The position numbers were made by a program, and so were the translations under genes. Positions 11,851 to 23,329 of a stretch of DNA of 64,000 bases are shown piece by piece. How positions within the stretch are numbered: the stretch's first letter is position 1; each line of letters starts with the position of its first letter. The notes beneath the pieces are model-generated. The model was given only the letters and a program-made list of their open reading frames with translations. It was not told where the DNA came from and searched no databases. The stretch is from Sipunculus nudus (taxonomy: Eukaryota > Annelida > Sipuncula > Golfingiida > Sipunculidae), in the NCBI GenBank assembly GCA_026874595.1, contig CM049315.1, forward strand, positions 71,123,916 to 71,187,915, read 5' to 3'.

Positions 11851-12110
11851 AATAGAATTGAATTGTTATATTAGGCAAACACAATGATACTAATACGGAA
11901 ATAAATAAAAAATGAAGCCATTAGCCATATATTAGCATTTATATCATTTCAGAGGGAAACTTTTTATGTATTTCATAGGCATCTCAGTTCATGAATCCCA
12001 AAACTCAACTGTGGCACTCCAGTTGAGGTGCCAAATCCACCAAAACAATATCTTCTACACGCCCTCCGCCGTAAACCATGGTTTATCTTGCATCAAAGTC
12101 ACAAATGAAG
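11851..12110. other. Unassigned sequence
   Basis: No recognised feature was seen between the family B repeat and the LINE remnant. Confidence 0.4.
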
Positions 12111-14605
12111 GAAACAGCTAAATGTGGGTTATTGTTAAATAAGAGGATCATTAGAAAATGTGCAGTAGCTTAGTAAAAAAAGCAGAGCTAATAGAATAAA
12201 GACGATAAACTCAGAAAAAGAAGTTAAGCTTAGAAAAAGAAGTGGAGCAGCTAGAAAGTAATATTGGAGAGTGTAATGGTATTAGTATTATTGAAAAATA
12301 CAAAGATTTAAAGTAGAAACTTGAAGAATGTTATGATCTGATAACTGAGGGCATAATTATTAGATCCAGAGCTCAGTGGCATGAGCAGGGTGAGCACAGC
12401 ACAAAATATTTCTTAAATCTTGAAAAGGGAAATCATGAAATGACAGTTTAAAAAAAATTATAGTAGGGTCTGTAGAAACAATGGGTCACAACAAAATAAT
12501 GTCGCATATTCATGAATATTATATGCAAAGATTTTCAAGATCTTCAGATGTCACCTCGCAGGATTGTGATAAGTTCTTGAAAGGTATTTATGGATACCAA
12601 AACTGACTGAGGATGAGTCTTTGAAGTGTGAAGGTAACATCACTGTCACAGAGGTACTTGAATCCTTAAAAAGTATGCCAAATAATAAAACACCAGGGAA
12701 TGATGGAATAACAAAATAATTTTACTTGAGTTTATTAAATGAAGTAGGTTTTGAAATGACTGCTTGTTTAAATAAAGAGTATCACTCAGGAGAATTATCA
12801 GAGAGCCAAATCCAAAGAGTTATTAAGCTTTTAGACTAGATGTGTCGGAACGACACGAATGCCCCAGCCTGGGGCAAATTAGAAACATTTGTTAAATTTT
12901 GTAAAAAAAATTTGAAGTTCAGGAGGTGTAATATGCTCAAAAGTAGGTCAACAAGGGCAAAATGCAAACTCGATCTATAACGAGTCATTATCAAGCAACA
13001 CACCAAAAATCAGGCCAGTATCTGCAGGCATTGTGAAAAAAAGTCCATACGTGCATTTCATAAAAATTTCTGTCTTTCATGAAATTTTCTATGTTCAGGA
13101 TCTGTCATATGGTCAAAAATAAATCAACTGGGACAAAACGCGAACTTGATCTGTAAGTGGTCATTATGCGCCAACAGACCAAACATTAGGCTAGTATCTG
13201 TTAGCATTGCATTGCAAAAATAGAATATTGGCAAAAGCTGATAATCAGTAATAAATTTAAATTGGAGAGGTATGTACCATGTTTCATAACAATTCACCAA
13301 ATGCTTCCTGAGATATAAGCTCCTAAGTTTTTTTCTATACTAAGCTCTGTGACCTTGAAAAGTAGAAATTTTCTAAGTTAAGGAGCCGTTAAATGGTCAA
13401 AAGTAGGTCAACTGGGACAAAACACGAACTCGATCTATATCTGGTCATTATCTACCTACACACCGAAAATCAGGCCAATATCTACAGGCATTGGGAAAAA
13501 AAAAAGTTTAGGAGCCGTAAAAAGGTCAAAAGTAGGTCAACTGGGACAAAATGGTAACTCGATCTGTAACTGGTCATTATCTGCCCACACACCAAAAATC
13601 AGGCCAAAATCTGCAGGCATTGCAGAAAAAAATCCGTACATGTGTATTTGTCATGAAAATTTCTTTTTTATGAAATTTTCAAAGTTTAGGAGCCATAAAA
13701 AGGTCAAAAGTAGGTCAACTGGGACAAAACGGAAACTCGATCTGTAACTGGTCATTATCTGCCCACACACCAAAAATCAGGCCAAAATCTGCAGGCATTG
13801 CAGAAAAAAATCTGTACATGTGTATTTGTCATGAAAATTTCTATTTTTTATGAAATTTTCAAAGTTTAGGAGCCATAAAATGGTTAAAAGTAGGTCAACT
13901 GGGACAAAACGGAAACTCGATCTGTAACTGGTCATTATCTGCCCACACACTAAAAATCAGGCCAAAATCTGCAGGCATTGCGAAAAAAAGTCCGTACATG
14001 TGTATTTGTCATGAAAATTTTTATTTTTCATGAAATTTTCAAAGTTTAGGAGCCGTAAAACTGTCAAAATAAGGGCAACTGGGACGAAACGCAAACTCGA
14101 TCTGTAACTGGTCATTATCTGCCCACACACCAAAAATCAGGCCAAAATCTGCAGGCATTGCGAAAAAAAGTCCGTACAATGTTTGATTTCGGAATGACGG
14201 AAGGACGAAAGGACGGACATGGGTAAAACTATATGCCCCGGCAACTTTGTGGCGGGGGCATAAAAAAACCGGGTAAGGACAAAAGATATATAGAATCCTG
14301 TAAACCAATAATCTTAATTAATGTTGACTGTAAGATGTTGTGTAAAATGTTAGTTTCAACATTGCGAAAGGCATTGCAAAAATTGGTCCACTCAGATCAG
14401 AATGCTTTTGTTCTAGGCCGCTATATCTGAAATTCAGTTTGCTTAATCAGTGATATGACGGAATATAGTGAAACAGAACAGCAAAATTCTTTTTGGAGCT
14501 GACTTTAAAGCAGCTTTTGACTCATTAGATCAGGTCTTCATGTTAAGTTTTCTAAAAAAAAACAAGCCTTTGGTCCAGTGATCATTAACTGGATAAAAAC
14601 TTAGC
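12110..14605 (+). mobile_element. Degenerate L1/Tx1-like LINE ORF2 remnant, interrupted
   Basis: In mixed frames the plus strand encodes the endonuclease-RT linker (LITEGIIIRSRAQWHEQGEH, TKYFLNLEK), then the RT entry motif NNKTPGNDGITK and the stretch ESQIQRVIKLL. After a 1.43 kb insertion the same domain resumes with KPGKDKRYIESCKPIILINV, DQNAFVLGR and ADFKAAFDS. Order and motifs match the RT at 51518-52530 in this window, so this is a relative of that element. Several stops and frameshifts show it is dead. It ends abruptly near 14600, just before a GC-rich recombinase gene. The endonuclease, the YADD-type box and the 3' end are missing. Confidence 0.85.
12835..14266 (+). mobile_element. Tandem-array element (pearl/HINE-like) inserted in a LINE
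   Basis: The element starts CTAGATGTGTCGGAACGACA (hairpin TGTCG/CGACA), followed soon by ATGCCCCAGCC. The inside is about seven degenerate units of roughly 180 bp with the core AAAAGTAGGTCAACTGGGAC, ACTCGATCTGTAACTGGTCA and TCAGGCCAATATCTGCAGGC. The end is ATGCCCCGGCAACTTTGTGG then CGGGGGCATAAAAA. The near-5' motif TGCCCC(C/A)GCC is the inverted complement of GGCGGGGGCA near the 3' end, that is, subterminal inverted repeats plus a 3' hairpin. No coding capacity. The copy at 37934-39230 confirms both borders. Known HINE/pearl elements of bivalves have this layout. The class call is an inference. Confidence 0.85.
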
Positions 14606-15391
14606 ATAATAAGATCAGATGGTTTTACACGGCGCCCCGCTCTTGAAAGCCAGCATGGAGGGCGGTCTTTCTCAGCTCACACGCAACGCAAGGCCGGGGA
14701 CCCTGCGGTCCTACCTCTACACCATCAGACTGTACACCGATTTCAAACAGTGCCGAGACCAGTCCTTGGAAGGCGGCGCGCAGTAGGGCCGGGTGGCGGC
14801 GCTGGTCAGCAACTGGTCGCGGGCAGCGCCAGGCAGGCCGGCCTGCGCAGGAAAGAGCAAGGTCAGGCTTTATGGTGCTGTTTCGTCCCGTTAGAAGTTT
14901 CCTTTGTCTTTGTCCAGGTCAGTGTGAAATGCCAGGCCAGACTGTCAACACATCATTGTGCCCCTCTTGTGTGGTTGCGCTTGGACAAAGCTGCGTCTCC
15001 GTGGATACTGGTTGCCGAAGACGTTATGACGGAATACAATTCGGCACTCACGTTGCTCCTTCCGTGTTTGTCTTGTCCTATTTCACAACCACACTAGTAC
15101 ACGCTGTGGTACCATCTCTCTCTGGGCTGCTGCTGACGCTTTGCTGCTTTTACATTGAAGAGCTCATAGCGACGCCCGAGGACTTGCACCAATACCTATC
15201 AAGCGACTTCGCCCACCGCATATACGCGGCCTTCGAGGTCGGCGCCTGCCCGGCACGGGAAATGCGGGACCAGCTTATGCTTTGTTTGTTAATCCACAAC
15301 GCCCAGCGGGCTGGGCCGCTACTGCATATGGCCACCGAGGACCAGGCCAGGGCCAGAACTCAGTGATAATGGTGATTAGTCACTTCGCGCT

Positions 15392-15413
15392 GGGGGGGGG
15401 GGGGGGGGGGGGG
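15392..15413 (+). repeat. Poly-G tract, 22 G
   Basis: Uninterrupted run of 22 G inside the putative intron between recombinase exons B and C. It has quadruplex-forming potential. Confidence 0.95.
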
Positions 15414-15678
15414 TGTTCTAGGGCGTTTTCATGGATGTGGAAATACAACGTCTCGTTTCTTTTGCAGGTGGACCGGCATAAGACCGCCAGCAGTTACGGG
15501 TGCGCGGTGCTCGTGCTTGACCTTGCCTGGCCTGCTAGGTGGAGATGTGGCGGCGGCGGGTGCGGCTCACGCTGTTTCTTCCAACCTGCCGACACATGTT
15601 CCCCAGCGACAGGGGGCAGGCGATGATTGACTGTGAACTGCCGCGCGCCGTGCAGGCGGCGTGGAGCAGGAGAAGCTT

Positions 15679-15697
15679 GGGGGGGGGGGGGGGGGGG
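15679..15697 (+). repeat. Poly-G tract, 19 G
   Basis: Uninterrupted run of 19 G just after recombinase exon C. Confidence 0.95.
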
Positions 15698-16584
15698 ATG
15701 CTCGATTACCAACTGACTAACATGTCCACGAAAACTTTAATATAACTACGCGCACTGGCTATAACATAGACAAAAGGACATAATATTTAAGCCGTTATTA
15801 ACCCTGCTCTACCAGTTTCGATGAACACATTCCTACCACTACCCTGCTGGTAGATGTCGCCATCAGCACAACACGAAATAATTCACTGTTTTACATGGTA
15901 ATACTACTAGAGTCACTAAAGCGGGTCTTCAGGGGTGATTAATGGTCTCTATCCTGGTATTTTTTATGAGACATTTACGGTTAATTTTGTACATTTGACA
16001 TGTGACTCTCCGTATCTGGGTGCCGATTACTGGCGGCTGCATCGTTTAAGTGACTTTTCTGTTTCTCCCGTTTGCAGCTGCACCAGATGGACCGAACCAA
16101 GGTCGAGCGGCACTTGCTGTCGAGGCACATGGAGCACGCTACCAGCACGGCCGACCAATATTATGATGTGACATACCGAATACGAAGCAGCGTCCAAAAG
16201 GGTGCGTATGGTCATGGAGCTTTTCGTTGTTGTCTTATTATCGTTTTTGTTACGGCGTGTTGATTTACGAATTATTCACCCCCCGCGCTTCATTGCTTTC
16301 TTTTAGAATGTGCTGTTCACATTGTTGTAATAATAAATGAACAAACTGGTGATGGAGTTGCCTTAAGAGGGTTAACTTGGAACGACAGGAGTACATTTCA
16401 GTGATGTGAATGCGAGTGGATTTGTTTTATTATTATTATTATTTTTAAGCACCAGTATTAATGAAAAGTATATACTTGCCCGTTCCTACCAATGGAAAGG
16501 GTATTCATGGTGAACGATCTTATTGGTCTCGAAACTGTATTGCAAGAACTTCATGTGGTTTATCTTATTGTGATAACTTGGAAG

Positions 16585-16586
<2 letters not shown>

Positions 16587-16653
<67 letters not shown>
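16587..16653. repeat. (AT)n microsatellite
   Basis: About 33 uninterrupted AT dinucleotides. Confidence 0.97.
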
Positions 16654-16656
<3 letters not shown>

Positions 16657-16741
16657 GGTCTAAAAATATAACTATATGACTTTATTAATAGTCATATATG
16701 TATCCTAATTTAAATGAAATATTAATCTTATTTTTTTTTAC

Positions 16742-16803
16742 AAAACTTCTAAATATATTATTATACGTTAAAAAAAAACTTCTAAATATATTATTATACG
16801 TTA
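16742..16803. repeat. 29 bp tandem duplication
   Basis: AAAACTTCTAAATATATTAT with its continuation to CGTTA occurs at 16742-16770 and again at 16775-16803, separated by a short A run. Confidence 0.9.
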
Positions 16804-16984
16804 TATATGCTATAATTATTCCGCTTAGTTGTAATCCAAACTTTTATTTGTTCAGCTCAGGTCTACATTCCATTTATACCTTCATCTATTGAATGATGAT
16901 TAAAGAAATCATTTTTTAATGAAATTATTTTTATGCAGAATCGTTATTTCTAAACTTCATTGGTTCTGAACAGGTTGGCAATAG

Positions 16985-17260
16985 GATTTAAAAAACAAGG
17001 TGTAAAACTCTACCTAAAACTCTCGGGATTATCTGTGTACATGCACATGAATATAGGTACTTTTAAGGTAACCGATATCACCTTCAGTGCAGGCGTACTT
17101 TTAACATCGAGGGCACTCGGCTGAAATTAACAACAGCATCGGGAGTCAATTTGTATATTTCAGTGTCACAGCTGGCCCAGTTTACCTCATGGTGCTATTA
17201 TTAACGTACACTTGGTTCATGAGAAAGGAAAGCCGAAACAGGTAGATCTATCAGGCACTA
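16985..17260 (+). repeat. Dispersed repeat family A, copy 1
   Basis: Contains AACTCTCGGGATTATCTG, a CCGATATCACC block, CAATTTGTATATTTCAGTGT then CACAGCTGG (about 17148-17176), and at the right AAAGCCGAAACAGGTA. The same blocks in the same order are at 43740-43990 (minus), 40930-41160 and 28500-28680. The core can pair with its mirror half (CACTGAAATGTACAA type). Non-coding. Confidence 0.7.
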
Positions 17261-18245
17261 AATATTAACATTATCACTGATTATATGTCTTTGTGCGAGT
17301 AATAATATTGATTTCTAAATTATAAAAGATTTTAACATACAACAAGTACATTATACATACATTATAAAGTGTTCGTGTTTGAGCATTTTCATATCATTTA
17401 TGATTTGTGTGCATTATACTGCACGACAAAACTATTGTGTACATCATTTTCATGGCATGATTTTGTTTTAATTCTAGTGCGTGGTTTTAGATTGTACAAA
17501 TGAAGACCGACTACATCATTTAATACTGACGAATTATAACTAGGTAATTATCAACTAGACTCCCGTATCAGCCTGCGAATTATTTGCCTGTGGACAGAAA
17601 TAACAGTTATGAAGGTATGGTTTGTCAAAATCATTTAAAGGGGGGGGGGGGGGGGGGGGTTGTAATTTTTTCAAGTTTCGTTGGATATTTGATAAGAAAG
17701 TTTTGTTATGTGATCAAATGCTATACATATATTGTAGGATATGTGAGGGTTGCGCCGCCTGATTTTTACATGCCATCAAATTAAGCAATCTGACGGTTAA
17801 TATGACTCAAAACGTTTCCGTTTGACCTAGCAAATGCACATCCATAGATGTCGCGTGCAAATCTCCTTGGAAACAAGAAGTACAAAGGAAATGATGGTAT
17901 AAAAAAGGCAGTGTTGAAAAATTGCTGTAACTGGTCAGATCAAAGCAATCATGTACTGAAATAATTATCCAGACACTAATTCGATATACTATGTACTTAA
18001 ATATCATAGGAAATATGCCTTGTTTGCTGATAATTTAACAGAAACTTGTGACTGAGATCAAGCAGTGATTGCGAAATGCTACTAAACCAGAAAACCATAA
18101 TGCAGATGTAGATATTTAGTTAAGCTTGCATTAAAACATACATGCAGGCAGCTACCTCCTACAACAAAAATTAAAATAAGTCTGCATAGAAGGTTTGCCT
18201 TCTGTCGAAATGATCAATTTTGGCCAGTATAAGGGATGCTAAATA
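17261..18245. other. Unassigned sequence with a 20 G tract
   Basis: A run of 20 G lies at 17640-17659. No coding similarity or repeat family was recognised elsewhere in the interval. Confidence 0.5.
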
Positions 18246-18249
18246 AACC

Positions 18250-19030
18250 TTCAGTAAAAAACCCTGTTATCGTTGGAATGTATGATGGATTACACAAACC
18301 TGGTGTCAAAGACTTCCTTCCCAATATTGTTGATGAACTGAACCATAAACAATTAAACGACATTTGACCGTATGGTTATGTCTCCAGAAATCACCAGATT
18401 CACCAGAAATGTCATGGAAATGCTAAAAATAAATGAAAAATCTAACTGTTGGAGATCAGTCACTAGATCACCTGAAGACTCGGGTAAGTCGTGCTATTTC
18501 CATATTTGCTCTTGGTATAGCAGTTCTAGCATTAAAGTAGCAGATAATAATAAACGAAGATTTTAACACTGGATGACTAGATTTACCGAAATATTATACA
18601 CATATTTTTGACTTTAGTGACTGTCTTACTGCCTTATTTTAAATGTAAAGTACCAAATCAGGCATTGATTTTTCAGAATCCAACGTCTTTATGTGTACCC
18701 AGCAAGCTCCTTATTTTGGGAAAGTATTCAGGAAGACTTGATATAAAAGAGAACAGGGCCCATTTGTGTAGCAGGGGAAGAAGCTGTGATAGTCCAGGTT
18801 TTCCCGCACAGTACTGCACCTACAGTCTTAGGGATTTGGACACCCAACTACATTTTGAACGTCAGTGTTGCCAATGTTACAGAGTTTCAAGGCGGGTCTA
18901 CCAACATGGAGAAGTTAACTATTGAACGTTCAATGGCTGAAATAACGACAGCATTTACTGTAAAGGAGCTTGTAACTGATGCCCATTGCCAAACACTGTT
19001 AGTGTTAAAACACTGTAAATGTATTAGGTA
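18250..19030 (+). pseudogene. DDE transposase-like remnant (Kolobok-like motifs)
   Basis: A first open piece near 18262-18365 reads NPVIVGMYDGLHKPGVKDFL, like the leader strand of transposase-fold proteins that say G-x-Y-x-G-xx-KP. A second, at about 18760-18835, has CDSPGFPAQYCTYSLRDL, close to the DSPG-x-x-A-x-Y-G-T-Y-x-x-x-D motif around the first catalytic Asp. After a frame change the third, at about 18850-19030, has NVTEFQGGSTNMEKLTIERS and ELVTDAHCQT, matching the TD-x-H motif around the second catalytic Asp. The last acidic residue was not found. Frame changes and stops show it is broken. Family naming rests on motif memory and is tentative. Confidence 0.5.
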
Positions 19031-19175
19031 AATTTTGACACAAGCAGTGGATTAAATGTAAATCATTATTGAGCCTAATAGTTTAATAAACATACATTTT
19101 TCGAGAAAATCAATGCATACTGTGATATTTCCTGTCATGTAGGTCCAATGTTTACCTAGAGGTGAAGTATATATA

Positions 19176-19322
19176 ATGCGCTCAAATGGCGATCATCCAG
19201 TTGAGGGAAGCTATGAACAAGTCTTGAAATCAATATGTAAAGAGCTAAATGAAGCTGATCCAGATTTTGAAAGAACCATCTTTATCTTCCATTGGAATGG
19301 TGTGGCCATGCTCGCCATCTAG
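19176..19322 (+). CDS. Short open frame of unknown origin after the transposase remnant
   Basis: An ATG-started frame of 48 codons contains GDHPVEGSYEQVLKSICKEL and FERTIFIFHWNGVAML. Composition looks protein-like, but I recognise no family. A shifted frame to 19461 (SYIAEEIGKLAGNVRLL) also looks protein-like, which suggests one ancestral coding stretch broken by a frameshift. It may be the C-terminal part of the preceding transposase-like gene or a separate exon. Confidence 0.25.
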   Translation: MRSNGDHPVEGSYEQVLKSICKELNEADPDFERTIFIFHWNGVAMLAI

Positions 19323-19562
19323 CATTTGTCACTCGGAAGTCAAGTCCTATATAGCAGAAGAGATAGGAAAGCTAGCAGGAAATGTACGACTTCTACTTGC
19401 CACACACGTCTATGATATGGGGGCAGATTCATACTGGCCCACCAAAAATCATAAAGAATAAATTTATAAATACCACATTATCGTGGTGGAGTAGCTTGAG
19501 TAATACCTGTTACCCTGCGAGCTCTTAGGGGCAGAGTACGAAGAGTTGTCAGAAAAAAAAAA

Positions 19563-20990
19563 CTAGACGACCATAGGTCGAGCACTTGCCGGAAATGGTG
19601 TGGAAACAAAAAGTGAACGAGCAATGAAGACGTGGAAGAAAACAAGCTACAATTAAGCAGTCTGACCAACAATAGGCAAACATTGATATATTTTAGGGGT
19701 TCGACTGCAGCGCCCTCTAGCCACCATACAAAAAAAAAATGAAAAATAACTGTCTAGATATTATTGCAAGACATTAGAAGTACCAGTTTCAAAAGGATTC
19801 ATGCAAAAATGTAGCTTGTAGAATGCTATATGTAAGATGCAAGCACCAGGAAGCAGGTGAAACTGAAGACAACTGACAAACAGACAGACATACTGACAAG
19901 GTGCCACAAGGTTGAGACAAGATGACTTAACCCGAATATGGAGAAGACCCAGACGAAGTAAATATGCTACAATTTATGCAATAAAAATTTAGTTTTGGAG
20001 TTATGGCAAAAAATTATATGGTGAAATAGTGCCCCCTAGCAGACATTTCCAGAAATTAAAAAATCACATTCTAGATATTATAGCAAGACATAAGATGGAC
20101 CAGTTTCAGAAGGATTTCTGCAAAACTGAATCTTGTAGATTGCTATATGTAACATTCAAGCACCAGCAAGCAGGCAAACATCGAGGACAACTAACAAACA
20201 GACTGACATACTGACAAAGTGACACAAGGTTGAGACCAGATGACTTAACCAATTTATAAAAAAGTCCCAGGGGAAGAATGTTTGCTGTAATTTACATAAG
20301 AAAGATTTATAGTTTTGGAGATATGGCCGAAACATGATTTGTGAAAACTAGTTGACTGCAGCGCCCCCTAGCGGCCAGAACTAGAAAATGAAGAATCTTG
20401 TTCGAGATATTAGTGTAAGACATAACATTTACCAGTTTCAAAAGGATTCCTTCAAAACTGTGCCCGGAAGAATGGTATATGTAAGACACAAGAACCAGCA
20501 AGCAGGCGAATTCGAGGACAACTATACTAACAAAGTAACACAAGAATAAGACCACCTGACTTGCTCAGGTTATGGGATAAAATAAGCTATAGTTTCAGTA
20601 ATGGAGAATTATTGAGGACAACTGACAAACAGACAGTCATACTAACAAGGTGACAAAAGCTTGAGACAGGTTGACTATACCAATTGATGAAAAAGACCAA
20701 GAGAAAATAAGCCATAGTTTCTGTAATGGAGAATTAAAGTTATGGAGATATAAATAATTAACAAATAATATGTTAAGGAGGTTCATGTGCACCGCCCTTA
20801 GCGGCCATATTCGGATAAATGAAAAACTTATTTCGAGATATCAGTAAAAGACATTACATGTACAAGTTTCAAAAGGATTCCTTCCAAGCTTTGGCCTGTA
20901 GAATGCTATATAGGCGAAGAACCAGCAAGGAGGCGAATTTGATCACAACTAACGACAAACAGTCAGACATACTGAAAAAGTGACACAAAA
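19563..20990 (+). repeat. ~330 bp tandem array with CTCF-like core
   Basis: Four degenerate units start at about 19700, 20028, 20357 and 20787. Each opens with a GC-rich core (GCAGCGCCCTCTAGCCACC, GTGCCCCCTAGCAGAC, GCAGCGCCCCCTAGCGGCC, GCACCGCCCTTAGCGGCC). Then come AGATATTA-type sequence, AAGACATTA, ACCAGTTTCAAAAGGATTC, TAGAATGCTATATGTAAGA, AGCACCAGCAAGCAGG, GACAACTGACAAACAGACAG and TTGAGACAAGATGACTTAACC. At 19563, CTAGACGACCATAGGTCGAG has the CTAGA-plus-hairpin form of the 5' ends at 12835 and 37934, so the array may be the body of a related element. No matching 3' hairpin was found. Confidence 0.8.
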
Positions 20991-21268
20991 TTTAGATTTT
21001 ATATAATTTATATGCCGAAGTGTACTTACAAGCCTTTAAGCTAAAAGGATATGGATAACAGAGACCTAATTTCAGATTTCCGAGGAGATTGTCCATGGAT
21101 GATTGCATGTTTGAAGGTCTCAAAATGGAGAAAAAATGCATAAAAATACGAAAAAATCCAGCTTGCAACATCCGCAAACTTAAATTCAAATCTCTTATAG
21201 TAACCTCTACCTGCCATTCTGCTTCTACCAAAAGAACTCATCTTGTATTCTGTGCTTTCGTTATCCCA

Positions 21269-21291
21269 TTTTTTTTTTTTTTTTTTTTTTT
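21269..21291 (+). repeat. Poly-T tract, 23 T
   Basis: Uninterrupted T run. If read on the minus strand it is a poly-A tail-like tract, but no retroelement 3' end could be identified next to it. Confidence 0.9.
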
Positions 21292-21539
21292 ACTGTGAAG
21301 TAATTTGCCAGAACCTTCGTTTCGATTTTTACCCGCGGCTGTAATCTCTTGCTTGAACCATAATTTAAGCATTTTCCCATATTGGGGATTAACTGAAGGG
21401 ATTATAAACAGCATAAAAGTATAAAATCGAAAGTGTTATCCATGGATGGACATAAGGAGTAATTCAGTCAGGAGTAATCAATTGCTCCTTGACTCTTGAC
21501 AGGTTAGAAATCAGGCCTTTTTTCATAATCAAATGATAA

Positions 21540-21700
21540 AAAAAAATTGCCCATTTGTGTGATGTTATATTGATCCTCCACAAAAATTGTTAGTTGACAG
21601 TATCGAATGCTTTAATGAGGTTAACTAATGCAAAGAATAGCTCCGCAAACGACCAACCTGGACCATTGGAACATTTTTCGACAATCACACTTCTGTAAAA
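21540..21700 (-). pseudogene. LINE reverse-transcriptase scrap
   Basis: Minus-strand frame VEKCSNGPGWSFAELFFAL then VNLIKAFDTVN, which fits the RT palm motif A (F-x-D-L-x-KAFDT-V-N). A stop follows and then FLW, where families have xLLW. The surrounding sequence is too decayed to assign a clade. Confidence 0.55.
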
Positions 21701-23325
21701 GGCACCTGATTGGATAAGGTCCAAATATCTGTAGGAATTATGTGGTACATGTATGTTGGTATATCGCATATTTATCGACATACTGTAAATAGTGCATTCA
21801 GCTTTGAACTGGTACAAACTTGAAAGGGTCAGATACATAAATGGTATCTTTTAAACGAACTTTAAGCAGCTTTGATTAATAATGTAGGAGCACAATACCT
21901 TTTCAGCAAAATTTGATTTAAATTTTAGATGTATTCTACAAATCTGACGTGGCCCAATTGTCAAATGAAGTCGCACAAGTTCGTGTTTGTCCTTGTTCAG
22001 GAGTTTTCTCCCAGCTGATTGGCTGCCAGTCAATCTGTTTTGTGGACACCAATCATAGAAAGTGAAACCCAGGGCGGCGGACACCCACAATTGTATCACC
22101 CATTTTAATAACTTCCACAAATTTTAATTTGCCTTTTACATATCTCATCAACTCCACTTTATGAGGTTCGTTATTGCATTGTACCAGAAGTAACTTTTTC
22201 ATCGCCCAAGGATTAATTTGCCCCATATAGGCAACATAGTCAGTAAATATTTTATAGACGACTACGGGAAAGGCAAATCGTCCTTGAGATGTTCTTCATT
22301 AATTTTTCATAGAAATGACCTATCAGTACATAGAGCGAAAAAAAAATAAAATTTCTGAATTATTTGTGACGACGGTAAATTGAAGATTTCATTATTTTTT
22401 AAATTGTTAGGCATATAAATGGCCACCAGGGACGCTGTGCGTAATTGGTTACCCCTCTCCGTTTTATTTTTCCCATCAAATGTTTATACACCAGCAAGTC
22501 TTCGTGGTCAAAAATATGAATGTGTATGCAATACAAATCAATTTTTTTGGTGGCATCTCCAGAGAGAACTGTGGATGAAACCTCTGCGCAGAAATAAAAT
22601 GTCAATAAACAGCTTAAGATGAACCTGTCACTCCCACATTTGCTTATTTGAGAACGGAAAACAAAAATGGAAAATAACAGATGGGTATAGATAAATCATA
22701 ATTAATACTTTAAAATGTCAAGTCATTTGGTATGTAGTTAAGAAAAGTATGTGCTATTTTGTCACAGTTGAAAACCAAGATCCGCGCAAGCAAAGGCTTC
22801 AGTCATTGTATTTGAGAATACAACCGATATCTTTGCATACATACTTAAATGGATCATGACATTACCCTAGATAGGTATCCGTTGATTTAAGTAACAAGAT
22901 AACCCCTCGCTAAAGATGCACCGATGATTGTGGGGACACCAAGCGTTGTCCGTTTATTAAGGAAATTCTTTCGCTGCCATAGTACAAAAACATGGCTAAC
23001 GTCTTAATGCCAGTACGGGGAAAGTGTTGATCACTGATGTATTGTTTTCGGAAAGGAGCACTTGTGTAAAGCAGCAGTGGTATGCGAGCGCTCGGCGTTT
23101 CAGGACTGCATACCAACCTGCATTGCGTGCTGCCGCAGTCTTAGAATTTTTGAGTGATAATAAGGATATTTCATGAAATTTTTGTGTGTAAAATTTCATT
23201 ATATATATCCACGTGTGTATAGGATTTTTTAGAAAAATTAAGCTTTTCAGTTGCGTTGACCGATAATTTCACACCAAATGTTTGTCCATTTTGTATTAAA
23301 CCTTGCTCGGATATACTGAGACTCA
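21700..23325. other. Unassigned AT-rich sequence
   Basis: No coding similarity, array or recognised repeat. Minus-strand frame 21851-22120 is 89 codons long but shows no family motif. Confidence 0.4.
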
Positions 23326-23329
23326 CTGT

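Larger units (their letters stand above)
14652..16201 (+). pseudogene. Intron-split tyrosine-recombinase-like gene (Crypton-like), disrupted
   Basis: Four exon-like blocks encode parts of a tyrosine site-specific recombinase. Exon A (about 14652-14861, donor AAG/GTCAGG) has a core-binding-like helix region RPGTLRSYLYTIRLYTDF. Exon B (about 15163-15362) has MRDQLMLCLLIHNAQRAG, which fits the first catalytic Arg region. Exon C (from 15468, after TTTCTTTTGCAG) begins VDRHKTASSYG, matching the catalytic Lys hairpin. Exon D (from 16078, after CTCCCGTTTGCAG) has RHMEHATSTADQYY, fitting the His/Trp position and the catalytic Tyr. Disruptions: in-frame TAG at 14784-14786 and a frame change within exon C. 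I could not find the conserved H-x-x-R box between C and D. A further short open block follows TTTCTTTTAG near 16305. The block is far more GC-rich than its surroundings and holds two long G tracts in its introns. Related multi-copy recombinase genes are common in marine invertebrates. Confidence 0.6.

Noticed and set aside
15494-15712. Proline-rich minus-strand frame and other frames across 15.3-15.75 kb
   Set aside because: The proline runs come from the poly-G tract read backwards. The recombinase reading on the plus strand explains the coding signal.
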